Shown: positions 1 through 11,300 of the stretch, one piece after another
Layout of the letters: each line of letters opens with the position of its first letter
How positions within the stretch are numbered: position 1 is the first letter of the stretch
DNA from: Gryganskiella cystojenkinii
Lineage: Eukaryota > Mortierellomycota > Mortierellomycetes > Mortierellales > Mortierellaceae
DNA length: 54,123 nucleotides
Reading direction: 5' to 3'
NCBI GenBank assembly: GCA_015852425.1
Contig: JAAAIG010000143.1
Coordinates: 3,564-57,686, forward strand
Notes under the pieces: model-generated
Told to the model about the DNA's origin: nothing
Database searches by the model: none
Seen by the model: only the letters and a program-made list of their open reading frames with translations
Translations under genes and position numbers: made by a program

Positions 1-2610
1 TCCTTACCATTTGTGGCGAAGACAGCTCCGCATAGGCAAGGGAATGGAATCATTTGATCCTTCTTATCTGCTGTACCATTATCGCGTCCACGGGCTTTGC
101 GAAGCGGGTTAACAATCGTATCGTCCTCATCGGAATCGTCCATGCCCTTATCCAGAACCTCATCCTTTTTATCCTCTCCAAGCAAACACCGGATCACCGC
201 CTCCAGACAGGGTAGATCCCTCGCCGCATGCGTCGCTGCAATATGATCCAAATTCGCCGCAATCTGAGCCCGGGTCGCCATTGACAGCATGCCCGATTTC
301 TGAATCTCGAAAGTTGGTGGAGCATGTTTCGGATAAAGATGCGGGAACGAGATATTAACTCTCAAGAAAGAGACTCCCTCATTCTGTCGTAAACTGTTCA
401 GACTGATCGTACAGGTCCGTCCCGCGACATTGACCTTTTCGAATTTAACATTCTGGAATTTCTGTCCTACAGCTGCAATCTCGGTCGCGACGGTTTGAGG
501 GGAGGAATGGTTCGGAAGACCGAGATCTCCGCTTGGTTTGACCATCCGAACACCCTGCATCCATACCAGTGGCGACGGCGCCTTGCGATCTCGATAGAAT
601 CCACCATGGTTACCCAGTGGTCCGACTGATTTGGAAGACATTGAGGTCCTGAAGGGTGTCATGGTCGATAACCTGTTACCGGCCAAGACCCGCAGAGTCG
701 AAACGGCCCTCGAAGGTGTTGCCGCCATAGTTTGAGGCGCTGGGTCACGGAATGACTGGTTCTCATGAGTTGGGGGGTAGGGTGCCAAGTCGATTGCCGC
801 CGTCACCTTGTGATCCATCGCCTCCAACATTTGAGAACTGATCGGCCATAACCTCAAATGCTGATCCTTGGACCAGGTCACGAGCTGGAAAAGGCGATGG
901 TCCGGGTTATCATCCACATCCCGAATGCGCCAGACGAATTCCTTGACAGTGTCAGTGTGTCCCTCGAATTTACAGACTGGCTCAGAGGATCGATCCCGGT
1001 TCCAGAGCGATAATGCAGTCTCGGTGCGCTGAGGCATGGTGAGGATGCCGTGACCAAACGGTGTATGTCGAGCCCGCCAGACGGGAGATTTGGTCATGAT
1101 CTCATTGTTGGGTCGGCTGGGCTCGTCAATATCCCAGAATTTCACCATCTTGTCCAAACTGCAGGTGACGATATGGTTTCGATGTTTGCGACTCCAATCG
1201 ATACCGTTGATCTTTTGTTTGTGGGCCTGGATGGTGATGAAGGGCGATGATCCTTTACGGGTGTCCCAGACTTCAACTTTTGTATCGTGTGCGGACGCGA
1301 GTGTGTATTCATCCTTCCTGTTGAACTTGACCACAGTAGCGGCGGCTAACGAAAGCACATAATAAACGAAACGTTAGTTGATTTGAATGCTATGTACGAG
1401 ACAGACCTATCGTGAATTGGTGAAACCTTAATGGCTCACCTGTCCAAGCACAGAAGGAATTGGCGGGTTTCTTGGGTGTTCTCAAGTCCCAGAGATGAAC
1501 AAATGTGTCGACAGAGCAAGTCGCGAGTAGGTCCGGATGAAACGGCGACCAGTTAATGTCGCTGATGGCTCGATTATGCGCATGCAAGATAAGCTCGACC
1601 GCCCGAGGTGCACTATGCCCTAAATTCCAGATCAGCGCCTTCTGGTTTGACTGTTCGGACAGAAGAACAATAGTAAAGAGAATTCGTAAATATTTATATT
1701 CTTACCTTATATCCAACACAAAAATATCCTCCCATCATAGGACCCCAACTTACAGTCGAAGCAATCCAGTTTTCGCGGCTGAAATGAGGGTTCCATTGGA
1801 CATCGGCGACTTCCCACTTTGTCAGATGATGAAGCACACGGGGAGGTTCATACGGGTTCTCGAGGTCAATGATGAACAGTCCCTTTCGCCTAATGTATAT
1901 TGAAAGGAGAACGCATATACCTGGCTGTTAGTGTATTATCTAACACCCAATTCTCCACGTATAGGGCTCATCTCCGTTCCAAATCAGCACTCTGAAAAAC
2001 CATACGCTGCCAAGACAACATCACGACTACTGGGCGAGATACTCATGCTCCCGACGGGTTGCTCCACATGAATGGAAAGCTGCTGGGTCATCGTATCGAC
2101 AAACGACCCGTTATTGAAGGATGGGTGTTTCGGTAGCACGGACCCTCCCGGGGTATCACTGATCGAGAAGGGTGCACCTACGACTCCCAGAGACGTAGTG
2201 GAGAGATGTGGGAGTGCATTTGCCACTGAATGACGTGACCCAGACGATCGTGATGAACTTCCGCTGCTGCTGTGTTTCCTATCGACAAGTTTGTTGCTGT
2301 TACTGCTCTCGCTGTTGTTGTTGCTGTTGTTATTGTTTTGTTTCCTTTTGGTGCGCTCATCAGAGAGTTCAAGTTCATGGGTTAAGGTTGAACCGATACT
2401 GCTCTGGAGGAGATCTCCTTCCTCCTCTTGCTCTTCTTCTTTATCCAGTCCGCCGTTGGTCCTGGTTTCTTGGCCGTTCCCTGTCCTGTCCTTGTTCATT
2501 GTGATGGAAGCAGCTGCAGCACAAGGAGCATCATCGAGGTTCTTTGAATGAAATGCAAGTCTTTTCGTGTTGCTTGAATCCCTTCTTTGCTTTCTCAAGA
2601 CACCGTTCAC
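1..2610 (-). CDS. WDR59/Mtc5-like GATOR2 (SEACAT) WD40-RWD protein, C-terminus cut by window edge
   Basis: Scaffold subunit of GATOR2 (yeast SEACAT; Mtc5/Sea3), which opposes GATOR1 and so favours TORC1 activity at the vacuole/lysosome. Exons read on the minus strand: 2610-2006, 1889-1754, 1650-1440 and 1345-1, with introns of 116, 103 and 94 nt. About 765 residues are present. Residues 1-195 are a low-complexity Ser/Asn/Glu-rich extension. A WD40 propeller follows, with diagnostic stretches WNPHFSRENWIAST, HNRAISDINW, LATCSVDTFVHLWDLR and VTCSLDKMVKFWD. An RWD domain lies at about residues 585-710 (SFPHLYPKHAPPTFEIQKSG). The last visible residues (CLCGAVFATNGK) resemble the conserved post-RWD segment of WDR59. 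The C-terminal RING-like zinc region lies outside the window. The start at 2610 is the first ATG of the open frame; a shorter N-terminus is possible. The family call is firm because propeller, RWD and following segment occur in WDR59 order. Confidence 0.9.
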
Positions 2611-3168
2611 AGAAAAATCAAGGTTTACATGTCACGGGATTTATTGGTCATGTGACTTTTAGGCAAAAATTAACGGTGAGTGCTGGTGCTGTAGATCCCG
2701 AGTGAGTCCTGTGGAAGAGAGTCGGGGCCTTGGTTTCGTCTTGAAGAAAAATCCTGGAGATAGTACCTTATCGACTCGATATAGTCCCCTGGATCGTCTT
2801 GAATAGAAATACGCCATCCGAGATCCCGAATAGATCAATAGAAACTTCCTTGGCTCGACTCGACTCGCTCTCTCCTTGTTCCTTGTATGATAGCTTTTGC
2901 TTTTTCCGTACCTCCTGACCTTGACCTCGTTCCATGCAAAGAGATGCTGATGATGTGATGTGTTGTTTTTTGTTTGTGTGTTTTTTTTTTTGTTTAAAGT
3001 CCTGTTGTTACAATCGCTCTAGCGATACTGATGATGCTCCAAAATGCTGATGATAATAAAAGAAAAAAAATTTGCGAAAGATGTTGTGTATGTGTGTTGT
3101 GTCGACGAATCCTGCTCTTGAATACGCCTGTTCCGTTCCATTGGAATTCCAAAATACCCCCCCTGTGT
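2611..3168. other. Intergenic: WDR59 upstream region and 3' end of the next gene
   Basis: A 558-bp spacer between two tandem minus-strand genes. It holds the presumed 3' UTR of the Arg/Asp/Tyr-rich gene and the promoter/5' UTR of WDR59. The only compositional features are a T-rich tract near 2965-2995 and short CGACTCGACTCG-type direct repeats near 2855. I see no RNA gene or conserved reading frame. Confidence 0.6.
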
Positions 3169-5096
3169 TTATGACGCTTGGGTGAAGTGATACTGACTGA
3201 GACCAATGTTACCCTGAGCATCTCGGATAATGACACCTCTGATAGTGCCCAGAACCTCATGGGGTTCAGGCATCGAAAGTCGGGGCGCCTCACTAGGACC
3301 GGCCATGAAATCAGTGGGCAAAGGAACGGCTCTATGACGTCCGGCTTGACCGGAACTGAAGGGCTGAAGTTGAAGTCCGGCACTGACTTGATGAGCAACA
3401 GATGAAGTAGCTGCAGCAGTGGTCGCTCCTGACATATCCCAACCTCCAGAGGCCGCACCACCGTAGTAGGCAGCAGCAGCAGCAGCGGCGGCGGCGGGAT
3501 CTTGAGCATAGGCACCATAGGCGGCGTAATTTGAGTAATCGGCTTGTCCAGCGACGGGGTATCCATACGCACCATAGGCCGCATGAGCAGCTTGCATCTC
3601 TGTCTGGGTTTGCTGACCGGTGTAATGCTGAGCATATGCGGCAGCAGGGTTAGGGGGTTGGTGGGCACCATGTTGAGGCACCGCCGCCGACGACGAGGAT
3701 GCACTATAGGCCGGTTTAGGAGGCAGAGATGGGTGGGCGGAGAGTACGGAGGCACGGGCAGGGTCCCGTCTCCTGTCATCGTATCTGCCATTGAGCGCCG
3801 CTGGTGGAGGAGGAGGACCACGCTCCCGGTAGTCTCTGGGATCCCGCATATCACGAACATCTCTTGGGTCAGGACGGCCGGACATGGGACCAGGAGGACC
3901 TCTCAGGTCACGAGGATCCCGACGGTCATAGTAATCACGTCCATAGTAGTCGTCTCTGTATGGGCCTCTCTCATAACCACGATAGTCTCTGTGGTCACGA
4001 GGAGGAGGAACATCCACTCCAGCGGACGATGCACGTGGGGGTGCATAAGGATGTGGACGACCAGGCAATCCAGCGGGGCGCCCAGTGCGAGGTGGGTAAG
4101 GACCCTGAGTCGCTCGTCCAGCTCTCCTAGGTTCGGTATCAACTCGCTTGTAGATGGTCTCCCAGACTTGAAGGACTGCGTTCAGCTCCGTGTTCGTGTT
4201 TGTGGCCTCTGTGTTGTCCTCGGCCTCAGTAGCGGCAGCGTCTTGTGCTCTGGGCTTGATGCTGTCCAGATAGAGATCGACACGGATGTCATGAATAGCC
4301 TCGTCGTACGCCTTAAAAACTGAGGATTCATCCTCGAATCGCTGCTTGATGACCTATAGATACAGCGTGACAAAAAATGGAGTCCTTGATTAGATCAAGA
4401 ACAAAAAAAAAATAGAGTCGCAAAGAGGGTAAGACAACCTACATCTCGCTCGGGATCGACATCCTTGAGAAGTTCCTTGCCCTCTTCATCGACTTCTCCA
4501 ATTACTCGATCACGGGCAGAGGTCAAGACAAAGTCGTTCGAGAAGGTACGCAACTCAGCGGCGAGAGCCTTCTTGTCGCTGATGACGGCCTTGATATCCT
4601 CGGCAGTCTTCTTGGACAGACTTCCATAGATGTGCTAATTCATACAAGTAAAAAGAAACATAAGTAAGGTAGTTCTTTGCGTTGGTACAGACCAGTGGTC
4701 CATCTTCTCGCAAAGAAAAGAGCCACTTACCTGCTTACTGCAGTCCTGAAGAAGCAAATGCAGAGGCTGACCTGTCCGACGTGGGCGTCGCTTCAGCTGA
4801 GGTGCAGGCGCTGCAGGCGCTGCAGGCCTGGGAGTGTGCGAGGAGGCTCGTTCCTGTTCATTAGTAGATGACTTTGCCTCGGTGCTCTCCTCACTCTGAT
4901 CCTCAGCCTTGGAAGGGGTGGAGACAGAGGTGACCGAGGACTCTTCTTCTTCGACAGGTGCGGTGGGCGAGTTCTCTTCGGTTGGAATGGGGGTAGGGAT
5001 CGAGGACTCGACCGAGGTAGGGACGACTTCCTCCATGGGTTGGATATCGAGTGTCTCCTGTAGTTGATCAAGCTTGACAACTTCTTGGTTCTCCAT
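3169..5096 (-). CDS. Unrecognised protein with acidic N-terminus, helical middle and Arg/Asp/Tyr-rich plus Ala/Tyr-rich tail
   Basis: I do not recognise this gene. Exons on the minus strand are 5096-4731, 4634-4443 and 4353-3169, giving 580 residues with all junctions in phase. The chosen ATG at 5096 starts MENQEVVKLDQL; an in-frame ATG at 5159 would add a hydrophobic stretch that looks like translated leader. Residues 1-100 are Glu/Ser/Pro/Thr-rich. Residues 123-280 are charged and look helical (SLSKKTAEDIKAVISDKK, LQVWETIYKRVDTEP). Residues about 300-385 are dense in RD, RDY and DRR repeats plus poly-Pro (DDYYGRDYYDRRDPRDLRG). Residues 400-500 are Ala/Tyr/Gln-rich with a poly-Ala run, prion-like in composition. 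The C-terminus (PEPHEVLGTIRGVIIRDAQG) looks more ordered. Composition suggests an RNA-binding or condensate-forming protein, but this is inference only; no RRM, KH or zinc finger is visible. It is divergent from POLA2 with 322 bp between start codons. Confidence 0.75.
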
Positions 5097-5418
5097 GGTG
5101 GAATGTAAATGAATAAAATGAAGACAAAAAAGGGTAAAGAAAGAGATGACAGAGTCCAATGCATGCGATCAGCCTGCCCCAACTACTATTTTTTTTTTTT
5201 TTGTGTTTAAAGTCACATGATCTGTGACCGTTGAGTGGGCTCGGTATTCCGCAGCCAAGCCACTGCAGATAAATTAAAAAGCGCGCAAAGGGACGCGAAT
5301 TTTTATTTACTCTTGTTGTCTTCTGCTCGCGTCTCTCTCGAAGGGAATCTCGGTCTTCGTCTTCATCCTTTCTCTTTCCATTCTAGTCCTTCTCCCCACT
5401 CAATCACATTTCATCCCT
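5097..5418. promoter_or_regulatory. Divergent promoter between the Arg/Asp/Tyr-rich gene and POLA2
   Basis: The 322 bp between the two start codons serve both genes. A T run lies near 5188-5201. A cluster of CG-rich elements (GCGCGCAAA at 5281-5289 and two GACGCGA copies) sits within 140 bp of the POLA2 start. Pyrimidine-rich DNA follows up to the ATG at 5419. Confidence 0.6.
5292..5333. promoter_or_regulatory. Two inverted GACGCGA (MCB-like) elements upstream of POLA2
   Basis: GACGCGA occurs at 5292-5298 on the plus strand and again at 5327-5333 on the minus strand (TCGCGTC), 28 bp apart. GCGCGCAAA lies just upstream at 5281. ACGCG(T/A) is the known core of the yeast MBF-bound MCB element that drives G1/S genes, including DNA polymerase alpha genes. 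Assignment here is inference from motif, position and target gene. Confidence 0.45.
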
Positions 5419-8210
5419 ATGAGTCAGGAGGTCGCGCTGCACCAGGTCTTTGGACATACCCTCTCCAACGACCCCCAGGCCGTCAGAGAATGTAAGGTCG
5501 CCTGACATTCCAAGACTTTTTCAGGACCTGTTGTCTTGGTCCCTTAAAAAAGAAAAAGCTCGCTCTTTGGCCAATATATCAATCCTCGTATACCATCCTC
5601 TTTTTTCTTGGAAAAAAATAGGTCTGAACCTGCTTCACATTTTTCACCTCGAGCCGGAGACTCTTCACTCAAAATGGGAGGCATATATCATGAACAAGAC
5701 CAATAGTGCAGGAGGCGACGGGGATGAATCTATGTCGACTGCAAACCTTGAAGGTTTCAAGTCTCATCTTCGCAGGACTCTGGAACAACAGGCAAATCAA
5801 CATGTTCAAAAGGGTTACAGTTCCCAATCCACCTCGAACTTCGCTGCTCCCAAGAGAGCCGCTATCAAATCCAGATACCAAGGACCGGGTTCTGCTGGTG
5901 GTCCTCCGGCTGCCCGAATGAATTTTGACATGGACGTGGATCAGGACTTGTAAGAACTTAATCTCTATGTTAATTGACTGGATCAAAAAACTCCACCCAA
6001 TAACGCCCGATCAAGTGCTAATCTCAATTTTCCTGGACCATAATAGCTCGTCATCTTCAACAGATCGAAGGATCAGCGCTGGATCACCTGCTTCGCCGAT
6101 CAGAAACAGGACCACCAGTGGCGGCACCCCCAATGGAATGCAGTCACCTTCGCAGTAAGAAACTATTCAAGAGAAACATTACCGGATGGGATGGGCCAAC
6201 GAGCATAAGTTACTGATTTCAGTGCTTTCTTTCCATATACTTTTCCAGGCAGTCGCAGTCATCGATGCAGTTTGCTCAAAGGAAGAAACCCTCCGAGGTA
6301 GAAGAGACGCTTAACAGTCATCTGAGCTTGCGAAAGGAGGCTCCCAACACCAGCACAGAGTACAGGAACGCTGTCAGTCTGGTGGTCGGTGTCAAGCCTT
6401 ACAAGTACATGTCGGAAAGAATCACGGACAAGGGAAAGAGTACGGACCACACTTTATCTCGCTCTAAATATCTATTTGGTCGTTGGGATAACATCTATTA
6501 ACCTTTTAAACTTGTTTCCCCCCGTCTCTTATCTTTGATAGCCCTGGACTACATGATTGATACTTTTGCAGACCTTTACATTCAGGCGTACCCAGACACG
6601 GAATTTTACAACCCAGCTTTCACAAGTCAGTCGATCGTCACAATCATTGGACGGATTTGTTCCGATACAGACGAGGGTAAAGCCAACGAACAGTCCCTGG
6701 TGCTGGAAACTAGTCGTGCTCTTGGCAACGGTGCCCGTGTGAGATTGGATGTGGCGGAACTTCCCGGGTTTAGTTTCTTCCCTGGTCAGATTGTTGTTCT
6801 GAGCGGCATCAATGCCAACGGATCGATCTTTGCCGTCACGGCTGTCCACGAGGTAGTTGTGATTCGACGCTACAACAGGTTACATGCGGCTCTGCCATTT
6901 ACTCCCCCGTATTTCGCAAAAACTGACGTTAACACCCATTTTTTATTATTTTTTAGCTGCCTTCAATGCCAATGGCTGCTGCTAGTCCTGCTGAGCTTGA
7001 AGACTATCACTACAAGAAGTTGGGAGGTCAACCTTTGAAGATGATCACAGCCGCTGGACCTTATACCTTGAACGACAACCTGCTCTTCGAACCTTTTGCT
7101 GCTTTGATGGATCGTGTGAACAAGGAACGACCTGACGTATTACTATTGGTATGTGACAAAGTTTTCAACAGTGTACAATGGACCATGGACAATCACCATT
7201 CCGGTCGTCTGACTTTTTTTTTTTTTTTTTTGGGTATTTGACTTATTCGTTTTAGATGGGCCCCTTCGTGTCATCACAACACCCAGCGATCCTTTCCGGA
7301 AACGTGGATATGACTCCCGAAGAATATTTTGCGACCTATATCTCATCCAGATTGGCACAACATCAGGAAAGCTTTCCCAAGGAGATGCAGATCCTCTTGG
7401 TCCCAAGTTTGCAAGATATAATTCACGAGTACTCGGTCATGCCCCAGCCTGGATTTGAACATCAACGCCATTTGAAATTGCCTACGGTAAGTACTTGGAT
7501 TACAATTATTCCCTCCCTTTTTTTTTTTGTTTGCTGAAAGACTACGTAGTTAACCTCTTTCCTTTCTTGAATTTTCTTTTATAGGGAACATACTGTTTGC
7601 CCAACCCAGCCCAATTCACAATTAACGAGATGGTCTTTGCAGTCAACTCGACGGATGTCTTGACCCACTTGAGTGGAGGCGATATCTCAAGGAACCCGGC
7701 ACGATCTGATAGAATGGGACGTCTCTCAAAATACATTGTCGAACAGCGCAAGTAAGGGTTCTTTTCGTTTCGTCGTACAAACACACACGACCAAAAAAAA
7801 TGTAAGAAAAAAAAAGATCGATTGTCAACCTGTAACACCAACAATATCCTTTTCTTCGTTCTTTCTAAAATAGCCTCTACCCAGTTTTCCCAGGTCTCCC
7901 CTCCGAGATTGAGAGCGGTGTCGATTACGATCAATTCGATCTCATGGATTTCAAGGTCTGCCCCGATGTCGTGATCCTGCCTAGCAAACTTCGTCACTTT
8001 GCCAAAACCGTCGATAATGTCATTATGATCAACCCCAACCAAGTCTGCAAAGGACAAGCTGGTGGCACGTTTGCAATCCTAACCATTCACCCTATCAACC
8101 GAGGTGTCCTCGAGGACGCTGTCATGTTGATGGATGAGGAAGATGAACAAAGCATGTCAACCTATCATCGAGTCTATGAGCGTTGCCGTGTCGATTTGGT
8201 GCGCGTGTAA
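5419..8210 (+). CDS. POL12: DNA polymerase alpha subunit B (POLA2/Pol12)
   Basis: Non-catalytic B subunit of the DNA polymerase alpha-primase complex in the nucleus, needed to start replication on both strands. Nine exons: 5419-5491, 5622-5949, 6047-6154, 6249-6439, 6542-6852, 6957-7148, 7256-7486, 7585-7751 and 7874-8210, giving 645 residues. The N-terminal ~90 residues form the small helical domain (LNLLHIFHLEPETLHSKWEA). A low-complexity Ser/Pro linker follows. The OB-fold is around residues 240-340 (SIVTIIGRICSD, FPGQIVVLSGIN). The inactive calcineurin-like phosphoesterase domain fills the C-terminal half (ITAAGPYTLNDNLLFEPF, RPDVLLLMGPFVSSQHP, CPDVVILPSKLRHFAK, TFAILTIHPINR). Length and domain order match the family. 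The stop lies only 147 bp from the stop of convergent IML1. Replication-type promoter elements precede it. Confidence 0.95.
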
Positions 8211-8226
8211 AGAATGTAACAAAAAC

Positions 8227-8232
8227 AATAAA
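8227..8232 (+). terminator. Candidate polyadenylation signal AATAAA for POLA2
   Basis: AATAAA lies 17 nt after the POLA2 stop codon, inside the 147-bp gap to the convergent IML1 gene. Position and strand fit a cleavage/polyadenylation signal, but no transcript evidence is available. Confidence 0.4.
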
Positions 8233-8357
8233 CAAAAGACATACTTTTTAGAGTTGATAAATACTCGCTCCTTCCCCTCCATTTATGATCTGACTTATTC
8301 CCTTTTTTTTTTTTTGCCTTCGGGTCTAAGGAAGCTTTTGGTCAGTAACGAGACGAT

Positions 8358-11300
8358 CTACGGGTAATCGACCGATCGATGAGGTGTGAGACTGGGACTG
8401 TTGCTGCCGCTAGTAGGCGTCGCGGGTTCCGAGGCAGTCGTAGGAGCCAAGGGTCCCCCTTCCTGGTCCTTGATCTCATCTGAAGCAGGTCGATCAAGGT
8501 TGTCTTCTGCCTTTGCGAGTTCTTGGACTACCTCTTGAGCTTGAGCTTGGGTTTGAATTTGCACTGCTTGGTCGGAAGCTTCCACTCCGGCAGCCTGGGC
8601 TTGAGCGGCTTGTAGAAGGTCCTCTTGATGAGAGGCTGGGTCCATCTCAATGCGGATAATGGGAACGGGTGGCATATCAGCAGAGTCTTCATTGTCCTTG
8701 TTGTTCTTCTCATCATCGCCAGCTACGGGCGAGGAACTAGACGATTCAGAGTCATGATTGCTGCTCGGATTCGAGAGATCCTGGATAGAATCGATCTGAG
8801 CTTCCGAGTTTCTTCTTGGTGCTGCCAGGGACGGCATCACACCAACCACGTTTTCATCGGGGACATCCTCGAGAATGTCCTGAATACCCGAGACTGTTTC
8901 CAAATGACTCAAGATCTCGCTCCAGACCTTCGTCAGCTGCTCCTTGTCAAAGCACACGGCTTCAAATTTGGCTCGAAGGGCATCTGGGTTCGGCAAATTA
9001 CTGCTCGAGTTCTTGCTCGAGCTAGAGCCGCCTCCACTCATAGAGTCCTGGCCACTATTACCGGCCTTGGTTCGATCCCACTCACTTCGAGGATGCTCGT
9101 TCGTCGAGTGGGACGTTAGTAGCCGGTTGTTGACCCATAGGAACTCCGCAGGACCGTTGTAGGCAATCTGCATAAACGCGACACCACTTCGATGGACGTA
9201 CTGAATATTCTTGAAGGCTGCTTTCCGGTAAGAGTAGTTAAGTTGTTCTGCTGGTGGATATAGCTCATCTGATTCTGTGTCCAGAATGAATCCATGTTGC
9301 TTGACCAGTTCAGTAAAAAAGTGAAGTTGGGGTACCTGAACTGGCTCCGTCTGAGGTTCCAGTGTTGAGGCGGGTTTGAAAAATCCTCTAGTTGGTGGCG
9401 GTCGAAGAGCCAACTTGATCGGGACCGGACTTTCGAAAGGGTTGAAGGCACGACCTTGAGAGTCCTGTTCGATTGGAGCCTCGACAAGTCGAAGGCCACA
9501 TTTATCGGCGATACGACCCCAACTCTGAAGTAGGTCCTCGATCAATCGTGCAGTACATCCGAGCCAGTGCAAATGGAAATGGTAGCAGTGCTTGATATTA
9601 TGCGCCAAATCGTAGTGAAGTATTGCAGTCTCACGACGGTCGCTCTTTTTGCTTGGGTCGATGTCGATCGTCATCCGCTTCGACATGTCAACCTTCTTGG
9701 GGGCTAACTTGCGCAACATTTCCATTCTTTCTCTGAAAGGAGGCGGAGCAGCGGCAGCAGCACCAGCAGCGGGGGTTTTATCAGGCAAGACTCCTCCTGT
9801 TCCCCCTGAAGCGGTCGTCGTACCAGTTGCCAGCGCGCCACTACTAAGGACAGAGCTCAGAGTCGCAGTCGTGGCAGTAGAACCACTGATAGGGTTTGGA
9901 GTGGAGGCAACAGCCTTGAGCGTCGGTCTCGTTAGCTTTTCGCTTGACGATAGGTCAGACTCCTTCTCTCGAAGCTTGTCCAACTCCACATCCCGTCTCG
10001 TCAACGATTGCGTTGTCTGGCGGAACCATCCTCGCGTTTGTTTCCCTGATGGTGCATACTCCCCTGAGAACTGGTAAAAATAGTGCCCATCCATGAAATG
10101 ATGCTTTCCAAGACAATGGATGAACAGTCCCTTTTCAAAGAGCTTCTTTCCAAATTCCGTCGCCTCCTCGCGTGTGTCAAGGTCCGAAAAGTTGTGGATC
10201 AGCCAATCAACGACCTCGTTGCCCAAGAAGACACTGTTATAGACGCGCAGGTGCCATCTGCGGTCCTGAAGCTTGACGCCCGTCAACGGATTCTGGATCG
10301 CGGTGGCGATGGTCTGGATCTTGGAGTTTCTATTTAGTTTCTCGGGTTCTGCGGAAGAAAGACTTTGAGATCCCAAAGACGGGCTCGTCTCGACCTCTTT
10401 CTTATTGAGCTCCGTATGTGCCCAGGCGGCGAAACTGCAGGTGATGGGTTGAACTTTGACATACGTATCTTGCTTCTTGGACAGAGCGGCCGGATCATGA
10501 GGGTCAACATAGCGAGCCTTCTGGAAGAGTTCGAGAAAACGCTGGAAGCCCGCGAGACGTATCTCTTCGTCGTCCAGATGCTCTCCTGCAACTGCCGTCA
10601 GGTTGGTGAGGGAGATGGTCTCAAGAGGGACGAGAATAAAGCGAGCGCGCCAATAGAGTAAGTCTTCGGTCAATTCTTCTTGATATCCAGAGACCAGGTG
10701 ATCCAGATAGTTCCATTGGTAGTGCGAGAGCAGAGGGTAACTGAAACTCAAGTCTCGAGGCATGTAACCCGACAGCTTCTTGGCCCAGATGACACATTGG
10801 TATTTGATCGATTCTGGCTTGTAGCCGAGACGGCGTTCGTATCGCTTGACTTCGACGTTGCCGTGGGCAGCATCAACCGAGAGTCGATGGACCTGTTGTC
10901 CCATACTAAGGTAGCAAGCCGACAACTTGGTCGTCCCGACAGGGCCAGGGCCGGTCTCTCCGACATCCTTGCAAGGGAATTCACTCAAAGTCAGCTCATC
11001 GTCGCTTTCTGAACTTCGTTTTCCATTCGCACTTGGTGTCTCAGTTATTCGACCGTCGGACTCAGTAGACCCCATTGGATCCAATTTTGCGATCTTGGAA
11101 CTTGAGTCGACAATAAGCTGGAAACCCTGAGCAAGTCGGTGGTAGATGAGCTCTCGCATCAAGCTCTTAGCTCTTACTCGACGCGCCTTGTCAGTATCGG
11201 CATAACTGCTAATGTCCTCAAATGGGGAAATTGTATGGATATATTCCGAGTACAGTTCCGCCAGCTCCTCCTTGGTCGGGTAAAAATCAGTTGTCAAAGG

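Noticed and set aside
3544..4323. 259-codon plus-strand open frame opposite the Arg/Asp/Tyr-rich gene
   Set aside because: Antisense of low-complexity coding sequence; no conserved segment and no plausible splice or start context.
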